From NCBI GenBank assembly GCA_035550775.1, contig DASZOO010000078.1:1-12783 (forward strand): a stretch of DNA of 12,783 nt, written 5' to 3'. The stretch comes from JAOUEA01 sp035550775 (GTDB lineage Bacteria > Actinomycetota > UBA4738 > HRBIN12). The notes under the pieces were generated by a model, which ran no database searches, was not told where the DNA came from, and saw only the letters and a list, made by a program, of their open reading frames with translations. The position numbers and the translations under genes are program-made. Below, in pieces: positions 1 to 7,565 of the stretch; positions within the stretch are counted from its first letter, which is position 1, and every line of letters starts with the position of its first letter.

Positions 1-3000
1 GCCGACCCCGAGGACGTCAGGGGCACCCTCCGAGCGTTCCACCCGCTCGTGCAACGTGAGATCGACGCGCACGGCGGGGTGGTGAACCAGTTCGTCGGCG
101 ACGGGGTGCTCGCGCTGTTCGGCTCGCCGGTCGCCCACGAAGACGACGCGGAACGGGCGGTGCGGGCCGGGCTCCGCATCCAGTCGTCGATCGCGGAGCT
201 GAACGACGAGGAGCCGGGGCTCGCCCTGGCGGCTCGCGTCGGCATCGAGACGGGCGAGGTCCTGGTTTCGGCAGGCGTCCCGACCCGGTTCGGCGGCACC
301 GTGGCCGGTGACGTCGTGAACACCTCGACGAGGCTCCAGGCGCTGGCGCCCCCGGGCGGCGTCGTCGTCGGCGCAGAGACGCTGCGGGCCACGGGAGCGT
401 CCTTCCTGCTCGAGCCGATGGCGCCGGTCGAGGACGACGGCGGCCGGGAACCGCTGCTCGCCTGGAGGGTGACAGGCACGCGCAGCCTGGTGCCCCACGA
501 GGCGCGGCGCCGGTTCCGCACATCGCTGCTGGGAAGGGACGACGAGCTCCGGATGCTCGAGACCGCGTTCCGTCGCGCGGTGGCCGAGGGCTCGCCGGGC
601 TTCGTGGTGATCACCGGCGAGGCCGGCGTCGGCAAGTCACGACTGCTCGCCGAGCTGGCCGGCATCGCGGACCGCATGCCCTCGCTCGTCCGCTGGCGCC
701 AGGGCCGGCCGTCCCGCTTCGGCGAGGGCGGGCCGTTCGGCGCCTTCGCCGACGTGGTGAAGGCCGAGGCCGGCGTGCGCGACTCCGACCCGAGCGAGGA
801 GGTCGTCGACAAGCTCCGTCATGCGATCGCGCAGCTCACCGACGACGGACGGGAGCGCGAGACGCTGTTCCGCGCGACCGCGCCGCTCCTGGGCGTGACG
901 AGCGGTCGGGACGCCCGCTGGGCGGGCGACGCGACCGATGAGGCGCACCGTGAGGAGACGTTCGGGGCGTGGACCCGGCTCGTCGAGCTCATGGCCGCGG
1001 ACGACCCCCTCGTGCTCGCGGTCGACGACGCGCACGAGGCGACCGTGCCGTTCCTGGGGTTCCTGGACCGGCTCGCGACCCACATCACCGATCTGCCGCT
1101 GCTGCTCGTGGCAGTCGGACGCCCCGAGCTGATGGACCTGTGGCCCCAGCGGTCGACGGGGGCCCCGATCGTGCTCGAGGTGCGGCCGCTCCCCGACCGC
1201 CAGCTCACCCAGCTCGTCCGGCTGCTGCTCGACGACGTGTCGCTGTCGCCCGAGACGATCGGCGAGGTCGTGGAGCGTTCCGAGGGCTTGCCGCTGTACG
1301 CGGAGGAGTTCGCCCAGATGCTTCGGGAACGCGCCTCCACGTCCGGCGAGACGACGCTCGACGGTGAGGTCGACGTGCCGGCGTCGCTGCGCTCCCTCGT
1401 GGCCGCCCGGCTCGACGGGCTGCCGGGACCCGAACGCGCGGCGATCCAGGATGCGGCGGTGGTCGGACGGTCGTTCTGGCCCGGCGCGCTCGTCGCCGTC
1501 GCCGAGGGCGACGAGCGGTCGGCCCGAGGCGTGCTCACGCACTTGGCCGATCGAGAGCTGGTCCGGCGGGTTCGGCCCTCGAGCGTCGAGGGCGAGCCGG
1601 AGTTCACGTTCTGGCACCCGTTGGTGCGCGACGTCGCGTACGCGCAGATCCCGAGGGCCGAGCGTGCCCGCCGGCACCTGGCCGTGGCGCGATGGATCGA
1701 AGAGATCGCGGGCGACCGATCGGCCGATCGGGCCGAGCAGCTCACGCAGCACTACGGGCAGGCGCTGGCCCTGGCCCGGGCCTCGGGCGACCCCGGCGTC
1801 TCCGAGCTCGTCGAGCCCGCCGCCAGGTACACGCTGATCGCCGCCGAGCGCGCGTCGGGGTTCGATCCCGCGCGGGCCGACCGCCTGTACACGAGCGCGC
1901 TCGCCCTGCTGCCCGTGGGTCACCCCGACCGTGCTCGCGCGCTTCGCGGAGCCGGCGTCGTCGCCTCGACCCTCGCGCACTTCGAGCAGGGGGAGGACGC
2001 CCTGCGGGCGTCGATCGACGCGTTCGCGGCCAGCGGCGACGAGATCGGACGGGCCGACACCATGGTCGCGCTCTCGCGCACGATGCTCGACCGTGGCGAG
2101 CTCCGCCAAGCCGACCGGGTGCTCACCGACGCCCTCGACGTGCTCGAATCGCAGCCACCGAACCCGACACTGGCCCGCGCCTACGCACGCCATGCCGGGC
2201 ACCTGTTCCTCGTCGGCCGGTACGACGAGTGCGTGGGGCGGGCGCAGCGAGCGCTGGACCTGGCGCTCGAGTTCGGGCTGGCGCGCGAGGAGGTGCTGGC
2301 GAGGAACTACCTGGGCGCGGCCACGGCGTTCAGCGGCGAGCCGACCGGCCTCGAGGACCTCCGCGACGCCGTGCGGCGAGGCATCGAGCTCGGCGTCGGG
2401 ACCGAGACCGCGATCACGATGAACAACCTGGCGAACTGCATGCGGTACCTGGTCGGTCCCCGCGCATCGCTCGCGGAGTACGACGAGCTCGAACGGTTCT
2501 GCCGCACGCGGGGCTTCGCCTCCATGCTCACCTGGGCGTGGTCGGGTCAGCTGGAGGCACTGTTCGAGACCGGCGACTGGGGCCGGCTCGAGACGATCGC
2601 GCGCCGTTCGGAGGGGTGGGAACGAGAGCACGGGCGCTCGATCGTCGGGGTGTCGTCGAGCATGCTGTTGGCGTGGGTCGCGCTCCGCCGGGGCGACCCC
2701 GAGACCGCTGGACGCATCGCTGCCGAGGTCACGGATCGGGCGGCGCGATGGGGAACGACGGAGTACGAGGCCCCGGCTCGCGCACTGCGTGCCGAGATCG
2801 CGATCGCCGATGGACGGACCCAGGACGCCATGCGCGAGCTCGACGCGTTCGAACAGGCCACCGGCCTCGACCGGATGTTCACGACGGCCCTGCTCCCGGT
2901 CGTGGTGCGCACGATGGTCACCGTCGGCGAGCTCGAGCGGGCGGCTGCGCAGATCGACGCCACGCCCCCGCCACAGAGCCCCCGGGAGCGGCTGTCGATC

Positions 3001-3261
3001 GAGACGGCCCGGGCCGTGCTCGACGAGGCGAACGGCCGACTCGCCGAGGCCGCCGGGCGGTTCGGTTCGCTCGCCGAGGACTGGCGGGACTACGGGTTCG
3101 TGCTCGAGGAGGCCCTCACCCGGCTCGGCGCGGCGCGCTGCGCCGCTACGCTCGGCGACACCGAGCGTGCCTCGGTGCAGGCCCGGGCGGCCGAGGAGGT
3201 CTTCCGCCGGCTCGGGGCGGCGGCGTTGTCCGCGGAGGCCGCCGCGATCGTCGGGACCTGA
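1..3261 (+). CDS. Class III nucleotide cyclase - AAA ATPase - TPR signalling protein (5' end outside window)
   Basis: The frame is open from base 1, and residues before the first internal GTG (base 49) already fit a class III cyclase domain (PEDVRGTL...FHPL), so the gene starts upstream; 1086 residues are visible. Residues 1-145 are the C-terminal part of the cyclase domain: second metal Asp D34 in FVGDGVLALFG, catalytic Asn N107 and Arg R111 in VVNTSTRL. The first metal Asp lies off-window. The purine-selecting Lys is replaced by Gln (Q30), with Thr at the partner position (T100). An AAA/STAND ATPase region follows, with Walker A GEAGVGKS (206-213) and Walker B LVLAVDD (ending D342-D343). 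From about residue 590 to the end there are Ala/Leu/Arg-rich helical pairs resembling TPRs. No LuxR-type HTH is seen at the C-terminus, unlike some relatives. It is probably a cytosolic regulator coupling a ligand or partner to cyclic nucleotide output; whether the cyclase is active is uncertain. Confidence 0.93.
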   Translation, partial: ADPEDVRGTLRAFHPLVQREIDAHGGVVNQFVGDGVLALFGSPVAHEDDAERAVRAGLRIQSSIAELNDEEPGLALAARVGIETGEVLVSAGVPTRFGGTVAGDVVNTSTRLQALAPPGGVVVGAETLRATGASFLLEPMAPVEDDGGREPLLAWRVTGTRSLVPHEARRRFRTSLLGRDDELRMLETAFRRAVAEGSPGFVVITGEAGVGKSRLLAELAGIADRMPSLVRWRQGRPSRFGEGGPFGAFADVVKAEAGVRDSDPSEEVVDKLRHAIAQLTDDGRERETLFRATAPLLGVTSGRDARWAGDATDEAHREETFGAWTRLVELMAADDPLVLAVDDAHEATVPFLGFLDRLATHITDLPLLLVAVGRPELMDLWPQRSTGAPIVLEVRPLPDRQLTQLVRLLLDDVSLSPETIGEVVERSEGLPLYAEEFAQMLRERASTSGETTLDGEVDVPASLRSLVAARLDGLPGPERAAIQDAAVVGRSFWPGALVAVAEGDERSARGVLTHLADRELVRRVRPSSVEGEPEFTFWHPLVRDVAYAQIPRAERARRHLAVARWIEEIAGDRSADRAEQLTQHYGQALALARASGDPGVSELVEPAARYTLIAAERASGFDPARADRLYTSALALLPVGHPDRARALRGAGVVASTLAHFEQGEDALRASIDAFAASGDEIGRADTMVALSRTMLDRGELRQADRVLTDALDVLESQPPNPTLARAYARHAGHLFLVGRYDECVGRAQRALDLALEFGLAREEVLARNYLGAATAFSGEPTGLEDLRDAVRRGIELGVGTETAITMNNLANCMRYLVGPRASLAEYDELERFCRTRGFASMLTWAWSGQLEALFETGDWGRLETIARRSEGWEREHGRSIVGVSSSMLLAWVALRRGDPETAGRIAAEVTDRAARWGTTEYEAPARALRAEIAIADGRTQDAMRELDAFEQATGLDRMFTTALLPVVVRTMVTVGELERAAAQIDATPPPQSPRERLSIETARAVLDEANGRLAEAAGRFGSLAEDWRDYGFVLEEALTRLGAARCAATLGDTERASVQARAAEEVFRRLGAAALSAEAAAIVGT

Positions 3262-3316
3262 CCGTGGGCGGGATGCGATGCTCGTCCAGACCCGTGGACC
3301 AGGAGAGGAGGCGGCC

Positions 3317-4345
3317 GTGGAGCCGTGGTCGTTCGAGCCGCGAGGCCGGTTCGAGGAGCACCTGTTCGAGAGCGAGACCCTGAGGGGGAACCCGCTGGGA
3401 GACCCACACGAGCGACCGCTGTGGGTCTACCTGCCGCCCGGATACGACGATTCGCCCGACGGGCGATTCCCTTCGGTCTACGTGATCCAGGGGCTCACCG
3501 GACAGCTCGACATGTGGCGCAACCGGACACCCTTCCGCAAGAACGCGCCTGAGCTGATCGACGACCTGTTCGCCGACGGAGCGACCCCTCCCGCCGTGGT
3601 CGTGTGGGTCGACTGCTGGACATCGATCGGCGGCAGTCAGTTCCTGGACTCGCCCGGAACCGGGAACTACCTCACGTACCTGTGCGACGAGATCGTGCCG
3701 TGGGTCGACGCGACCTACCGCACCCTCGCCGACCGTGGCCACCGTGGCATCCAGGGGAAGTCGAGCGGCGGCTACGGCGCGATGGTCGTGCCGATGCTGC
3801 GCCCCGACGTCTGGGGGGGTCTCGCGACCCACGCCGGCGACGCGCTGTTCGAGACGTGCTACCTGCCGGGATTCCGCGAGACGGCACGCGTGCTGCGCGA
3901 CCGATACGACGGTTCGTTCGACGCCTTCTGGACGGACTTCCGCAGCCGCCCCGCCGGCTCGAAGGATGGCGACGACGAGCTGCTGAACACCTGGTGCATG
4001 GCTGCGTGCTACTCGGCCGACCCGGACGGAACCGTGCAGGTTCCCTTCGAGACGGCGACGGGCGAGCTGCTCGAGGACGTGTGGGCTCGGTGGCTCGAGA
4101 AGGATCCCGTGCGTATGGTCGCGAGCCACGCCGACGCGCTGCGCTCGATGCGGGCCATCTACATCGACGCCGGGAACCGAGACCAGTTCTACCTGGACCT
4201 CGGCGCCGAAGCGTTCCGGCGTGAGCTCGAGGCGATCGACGTCACCGACGTGTTCTTCGAGCTGTTCGACGGCACACACTCCGCGATCGAGTACCGGTAT
4301 CCGACGAGCATGCGGTACCTAGCCGAGCGGCTCTCCGCGGCCTAG
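3317..4345 (+). CDS. Esterase D-family alpha/beta hydrolase
   Basis: 342 residues, starting at GTG 3317 because AGGAGAGGAGG (3301-3311) sits 5 bases upstream. An in-frame ATG at 3278 would add 13 residues but lacks such a site. It resembles the esterase D / putative esterase family (PF00756): the N-terminal RPLWVYLPPGYD strand, a GxSxG elbow GKSSG with nucleophile S149, a probable acid D289 in GNRDQFY, and H321 in DGTHSAIEY. No signal peptide or membrane segment is evident, so it is probably cytosolic. It starts 55 bases after the cyclase-AAA gene on the same strand and may be co-transcribed with it. The substrate cannot be read from sequence; relatives include carboxylesterases, S-formylglutathione hydrolase, enterochelin esterase and mycolyltransferases. 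The lack of an export signal argues against a mycolyltransferase. Confidence 0.88.
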   Translation: MEPWSFEPRGRFEEHLFESETLRGNPLGDPHERPLWVYLPPGYDDSPDGRFPSVYVIQGLTGQLDMWRNRTPFRKNAPELIDDLFADGATPPAVVVWVDCWTSIGGSQFLDSPGTGNYLTYLCDEIVPWVDATYRTLADRGHRGIQGKSSGGYGAMVVPMLRPDVWGGLATHAGDALFETCYLPGFRETARVLRDRYDGSFDAFWTDFRSRPAGSKDGDDELLNTWCMAACYSADPDGTVQVPFETATGELLEDVWARWLEKDPVRMVASHADALRSMRAIYIDAGNRDQFYLDLGAEAFRRELEAIDVTDVFFELFDGTHSAIEYRYPTSMRYLAERLSAA

Positions 4346-4376
4346 CGACGACGCTCGGCGACCGGACGCCGGTGCC

Positions 4377-4450
4377 CGTGTCTCGCATCTGACGTTGCCT
4401 ATCGTCGACGGGGGGTCCATCCTCGGACGAGGCATACCGCGCGAGACACG
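4377..4450. repeat. 10-bp perfect inverted repeat upstream of the adenylate cyclase gene
   Basis: CGTGTCTCGC at 4377-4386 is repeated in reverse complement as GCGAGACACG at 4441-4450, with 54 bases between. The right arm ends 13 bases before the ATG of the membrane cyclase at 4464. The pair brackets most of the 118-base gap between esterase and cyclase, so it could be a split operator or a weak long-loop structure. It does not match the CRP/Fnr consensus. Chance occurrence is possible in GC-rich DNA. Confidence 0.3.
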
Positions 4451-4463
4451 ATGGGGGTTCCAG

Positions 4464-6053
4464 ATGTCGATCGGCGTGACCAGTGACGCGCGCTCCGGAC
4501 CACACAACGACAACGTCCCCGTGCCGTTCCTGCGGCCGTTCGTCGATCGGGTCGCGGGCATCAGGGCCACCGTGCATACGAAGCTGCTCGCAGGCTTCAT
4601 GACGATCGCGGTCCTGCTGCTGCTCATGGGGGTGTTGAGCATCTTCGTGCTGAGCCGCCTGAACGATCAGGTCGACACGCTCAACGCGCTCAACCGACAG
4701 GCAAGCCAGGCGCGCGACATGATCTACGAGGTCACGCTGCAGAGCCACTACCGGGCGATGGCGTTGCTCACCCTCGACGACCCTCGAGAGGTCGCCGAGC
4801 CCTACACGCCGAAGATCTACAGCACCAAGCAGGCCTTCGCGAACGACCTGGCCGAGATGCGGACCTACGGCTCCGACAGCGCGATACCGCTCCTCGATCG
4901 CGTCGAAGAGGTCAATTCCACGACCTACGCGGAGCTGAGCGATCAGGTGACCGCCCTGTTCGAGGCGAACCGCATCGACGATGCGCTGAGGCTGCACATC
5001 GACCAGGAGCACACGCTCTCGCACGTGCTCGAGGACGATCTGAATCGACTCATCGCCGACTCGCAGCAGCTCGTGGTCGACGAGACCGATTCGTTCTCGG
5101 CCCATCGGCGGTTCCTGACCATCGCGGTGGCGAGCTTCGCCGGGGTGAGCCTGCTCACGGCGCTGGCCCTCGGGGCGATCCTGTCGTGGTCCCTGATCCG
5201 ACCCGTGCGCAAGGTCGACGACGCCCTCGAGCAGATCGCCGACGGCGACTTCGAGACGCGCGTCGAGGTCCCCAACCGCGACGAGTTCGGCAACCTCACC
5301 AAGAACCTCAACCGCACGACGGGGCAGCTGTCCACGCTCTACAGCGATCTCCAGTCGCTCAACAGCCACCTGCAAGAGACGGTCGACGCGAAGGTCGCGG
5401 AGCTCGAACGAGCGACGCGCCTCAAGCGCTACCTCTCACCGGCGCTCGCCGACTCGATCCTGGCCGGCAACCAGAACGTCACCCTCGGATCGAAGCGGAA
5501 GTTCCTGACGACGTTCTTCTCCGACATCCGGGGATTCACGTCCGCCGCAGAGCGCATGGAACCCGAGGAGCTCGTGCACGAGCTGAACGAGTACTTCTCG
5601 GAGATGACCGACATCGTGTTCAAGCACGGCGGCACGCTCGACAAGTACGTGGGCGACGCGGTGATGGTCTTCTTCGGCGATCCGGTTCCCCAGGACGACC
5701 ATGCGGAGCGCGCCGTCCGCATGGGTCTGGAGATGCTCCAGCGGCTGCGCGAGCTCGAAGACCATTGGTTCCGGCGGTACGACGAGGTGTTCGAGGTCGG
5801 CATCGGCATCGCGACCGGGTGGGTGACGGTCGGCGACATCGGCTCGCCCGCCCGCACCGACTACACGGTGCTGGGGAACCAGGTGAACCTCGCGGCCCGT
5901 CTGGCGGACAAGGCGAGTGCGCGTCAGATCCTGGTGAGCGAGCGAACGATGCTCGCGGTCGACCACCTCGTCGACGGGCGGCTCGTGGACGAGATCGCCC
6001 TCAAGGGCATCAACCGGCCGATCAAGATCTACGAGATCGTCCAGCCCACATGA
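4464..6053 (+). CDS. Membrane-bound class III adenylate cyclase with HAMP domain
   Basis: 529 residues from ATG 4464, with GGGGG at 4453-4457 as ribosome-binding site; an upstream in-frame TTG (4395) was rejected. Layout: cytoplasmic N-terminus 1-40; TM1 about 41-64; helical extracytoplasmic region 65-215, resembling a four-helix-bundle sensor; TM2 about 217-243; HAMP about 244-296 starting at the LIRP proline; a coiled-coil linker to about 322; class III cyclase domain 345-529. Catalytic residues are complete: metal ligands D354 (FFSDIRGFT) and D398 (KYVGDAVMVFFG), adenine-selecting K394, Thr T468 at the partner position, transition-state N475 and R479 (VNLAARL). The Lys/Thr pair is the class IIIb pattern, a group in which bicarbonate/CO2 stimulation is known. 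It probably converts ATP to cAMP in response to an external or membrane signal; the ligand is unknown. Confidence 0.93.
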   Translation: MSIGVTSDARSGPHNDNVPVPFLRPFVDRVAGIRATVHTKLLAGFMTIAVLLLLMGVLSIFVLSRLNDQVDTLNALNRQASQARDMIYEVTLQSHYRAMALLTLDDPREVAEPYTPKIYSTKQAFANDLAEMRTYGSDSAIPLLDRVEEVNSTTYAELSDQVTALFEANRIDDALRLHIDQEHTLSHVLEDDLNRLIADSQQLVVDETDSFSAHRRFLTIAVASFAGVSLLTALALGAILSWSLIRPVRKVDDALEQIADGDFETRVEVPNRDEFGNLTKNLNRTTGQLSTLYSDLQSLNSHLQETVDAKVAELERATRLKRYLSPALADSILAGNQNVTLGSKRKFLTTFFSDIRGFTSAAERMEPEELVHELNEYFSEMTDIVFKHGGTLDKYVGDAVMVFFGDPVPQDDHAERAVRMGLEMLQRLRELEDHWFRRYDEVFEVGIGIATGWVTVGDIGSPARTDYTVLGNQVNLAARLADKASARQILVSERTMLAVDHLVDGRLVDEIALKGINRPIKIYEIVQPT

Positions 6054-6055
6054 CG

Positions 6056-6081
6056 AAAAGGGCCGCTCGCGCGGCCCCGTT
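6056..6081. terminator. Bidirectional intrinsic terminator between convergent genes
   Basis: GGGCCGC (6060-6066), loop TCGC, then GCGGCCC (6071-6077) form a perfect 7-bp stem just after the cyclase stop (6053). Four A residues precede it, so on the minus strand the stem is followed by TTTTCG, a classical terminator for the PRC-barrel gene ending at 6102. On the plus strand it is followed by CGTTCGTCCTT, a weak U-containing tail. Confidence 0.8.
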
Positions 6082-6101
6082 CGTCCTTGCGTGCCCTCGG
6101 G

Positions 6102-6449
6102 TCAGAGGGACACGTATGGGTCGTAGTAGCTACCGAGGTCGGAGCGGTACTCGTCCGAACGGTAGTCGGTCTCGCCCAGCTCGGGCGAGTCCTTGATCTG
6201 GTCCTTCGTCAGTCGCACCGAGATCTTCCGGTTATCCAGGTCGATCCGGTCGATCGTGCCGGCCGGCAGGACGACCTTCCGGCCGAAGATCCACGGACCG
6301 GTGTCGACCACGATGTAGGACGACCCGACCTCGTAGGTGGCCTCGTCGACCTTCCCGATGTCGCCATCGGTCGCCGCGACGTCGAAGCCCTCGACATCGA
6401 GCGGCTCACTGAGATAGTCGCGTGAATACGTCCACATGTTCGTGTCCAC
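6102..6449 (-). CDS. PRC-barrel domain protein
   Basis: 115 residues, starting with GTG at 6449. AAGGAGGG (6464-6457 on the minus strand) lies 7 bases upstream; the ATG at 6437 would be too far from it. Residues about 15-85 read as a PRC-barrel (PF05239): strand-rich, with GFDVAATDGDIGKVDEAT, YIVVDTG, GRKVVLPAGTIDRID and ISVRLTKDQIKDSP. The last 25 residues are rich in Tyr, Asp and Ser, a common tail in stress-associated PRC proteins. No membrane segment is seen, so it is probably cytosolic. PRC barrels occur in RimM, photosynthetic reaction-centre H subunits and many stand-alone bacterial proteins of unclear role. A SigB/SigF-like promoter lies upstream, and the gene is divergent from the yihY-like gene. 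Confidence 0.87.
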   Translation of the reverse strand: MDTNMWTYSRDYLSEPLDVEGFDVAATDGDIGKVDEATYEVGSSYIVVDTGPWIFGRKVVLPAGTIDRIDLDNRKISVRLTKDQIKDSPELGETDYRSDEYRSDLGSYYDPYVSL

Positions 6450-6509
6450 AGGACAACCCTCCTTCGGTCGCGCTTGATCCCGCAGGTCTGCGGGGCTCGT
6501 TCATCTCCT

Positions 6510-6534
6510 TACCCCGTCGAGGTCCGAGGCACAC
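6510..6534 (-). promoter_or_regulatory. SigB/SigF-like promoter for the PRC-barrel gene
   Basis: Reading the minus strand, GTGT (6534-6531), a 16-base spacer and GGGTAA (6514-6509) match the general-stress sigma pattern GTTT-N14-17-GGG(T/A)A(T). The -10 element lies about 60 bases before the GTG start. This is the only one of the four similar sites with GGGTA rather than GGGAA. It was identified by eye; no start site has been mapped. Confidence 0.5.
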
Positions 6535-6559
6535 CTGCCGATCCGGCCCGGGAGTTCCC

Positions 6560-6585
6560 GTTTGGCCGAACGACCCCGCGGGAAC
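6560..6585 (+). promoter_or_regulatory. SigB/SigF-like promoter for the yihY-like gene
   Basis: GTTT (6560-6563), a 16-base spacer and GGGAAC (6580-6585) precede the GTG at 6618 by 32 bases, leaving a leader of about 25 bases with AGAGAGG before the start. A TTCCCG/CGGGAA inverted pair (6555-6560 and 6579-6584) overlaps both elements and might add an operator. Confidence 0.5.
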
Positions 6586-6617
6586 CCTTGCTCAGCGACC
6601 GAGCGAGAGAGGTCTGG

Positions 6618-7565
6618 GTGGACATCGGAAAGCCGTTGCGGGCACTGGACCGTTTCCAGCGCACCCACGCGTGGGCCGGCTTCCCGCTGGCGGTCTCCAA
6701 GCGCTTCGGCGACAGCGGCGCCGGCGGCCTCGCGGCGACGATCGCCTACTACTCGTTCTTCTCGGTGTTCCCCTTGCTGATGGTGCTCGTCTCGGTGGCG
6801 GGTCTCGTGCTGCGTGACCGACCCGACCTGCAGGCGAAGCTCGTCGATTCCGCGCTCGCGCAGTTCCCGGTCGTCGGCACGGAGATCCGCGACGACATCG
6901 GGTCGATCGACGGCTCGGCGGTCGCCGTGGCGGTCGGCATCGCGCTCGCCCTGTGGGCGGGACTGGGGGCCGTCCGCGCGGCGCAGGTCGCGATGGACAC
7001 CGTCTGGGACGTTCCCCGCAGATCCAGGCGCGGCACGCCGGCGTCGATCGCGATGGCGCTGGTGATGCTCGCGGTGCTCGGCGCGTTCATCCTCGCCGGT
7101 GCGGTCTTCGCGGGCTTGGGCTCCGCCGCGAGCGGCCCGCTCGGCACGGCCGCCGCCCTGCTCGCCTCGGCGCTGCTCAACATCGCCGTGTTCGGCGTGG
7201 CGTACCGGGTGCTCACCACCGCCGACCTCTCGTGGCGAGACGTCGCCCCGGGGGCCCTGCTCGCGGGCATCGGCTGGACGATCCTCGTCGCCGCCGGCGG
7301 CTGGATCGTCGGGAACCGCATCGCCTCCTCCTCGGATACCTACGGCTCGTTCGCCCTCGTGATCGGGCTGCTCGCGTGGATCTACCTCGGCGCCCAGCTG
7401 ACGCTCGTGGGCGCGGAGCTGAACGCCGTGCTCAAGCACCGCCTCTGGCCTCGGAGCCTGCAGGGCGAGATGACCGAGGCGGACGAGCGATCGCTCCGTC
7501 GCTCCGCGAAGCAGGAGGAGCGACGGAGCGACGAACGGGTGCGCGTCCGGTTCGGATCGAGCTAG
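6618..7565 (+). CDS. YihY/BrkB-family inner-membrane protein
   Basis: 315 residues from GTG 6618, chosen because AGAGAGG (6606-6612) lies 5 bases upstream and the protein then begins just before the conserved RFQRTHAWAGFPLAV segment. The longer TTG start at 6474 would add an atypical Pro/Arg-rich leader and would overlap the promoter. The family hallmark GLAATIAYYSFFSVFPLL is at about 38-54. Six membrane helices are visible at roughly 38-65, 101-123, 143-166, 176-199, 207-231 and 243-270. A charged cytoplasmic tail (280-315) holds many Arg and Glu. The family (once called ribonuclease BN, PF03631) has no settled function; the RNase BN label is a known misannotation. The last codons overlap the convergent histone-like gene and carry a strong hairpin. 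Confidence 0.93.
   Translation: MDIGKPLRALDRFQRTHAWAGFPLAVSKRFGDSGAGGLAATIAYYSFFSVFPLLMVLVSVAGLVLRDRPDLQAKLVDSALAQFPVVGTEIRDDIGSIDGSAVAVAVGIALALWAGLGAVRAAQVAMDTVWDVPRRSRRGTPASIAMALVMLAVLGAFILAGAVFAGLGSAASGPLGTAAALLASALLNIAVFGVAYRVLTTADLSWRDVAPGALLAGIGWTILVAAGGWIVGNRIASSSDTYGSFALVIGLLAWIYLGAQLTLVGAELNAVLKHRLWPRSLQGEMTEADERSLRRSAKQEERRSDERVRVRFGSS
7491..7531. terminator. 15-bp perfect inverted repeat inside the end of the yihY-like gene
   Basis: TCGCTCCGTCGCTCC (7491-7505) and GGAGCGACGGAGCGA (7517-7531) are exact reverse complements around an 11-base loop. The repeat encodes part of the Arg/Glu-rich tail of the yihY-like protein and ends 31 bases before the minus-strand stop of the facing gene. 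The two genes leave no intergenic space, so this is a candidate bidirectional terminator embedded in coding sequence. No U-tract follows on either strand, so the role could instead be transcript-end protection. Confidence 0.5.

Noticed and set aside
637..2631. 664-residue open frame on the minus strand opposite the cyclase-AAA gene
   Set aside because: It mirrors a gene with clear Walker and cyclase motifs; its translation is Arg/Gly/Glu-rich low complexity without domains, as expected for a GC-rich shadow.
4361..4373. ACCGG-ACG-CCGGT hairpin after the esterase gene as a terminator
   Set aside because: Only five base pairs with a three-base loop and no U-tract; likely chance in GC-rich DNA.
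4394..4417. GTTG-N15-GGGTC as a fifth SigB/SigF-like promoter before the membrane cyclase
   Set aside because: Both boxes deviate (GTTG, GGGTC) and spacing is 15, so it is not counted with the four matching sites.
4395..4463. TTG start adding 23 residues to the membrane cyclase
   Set aside because: No ribosome-binding site, and the extra residues are not protein-like; ATG 4464 has GGGGG at suitable distance.
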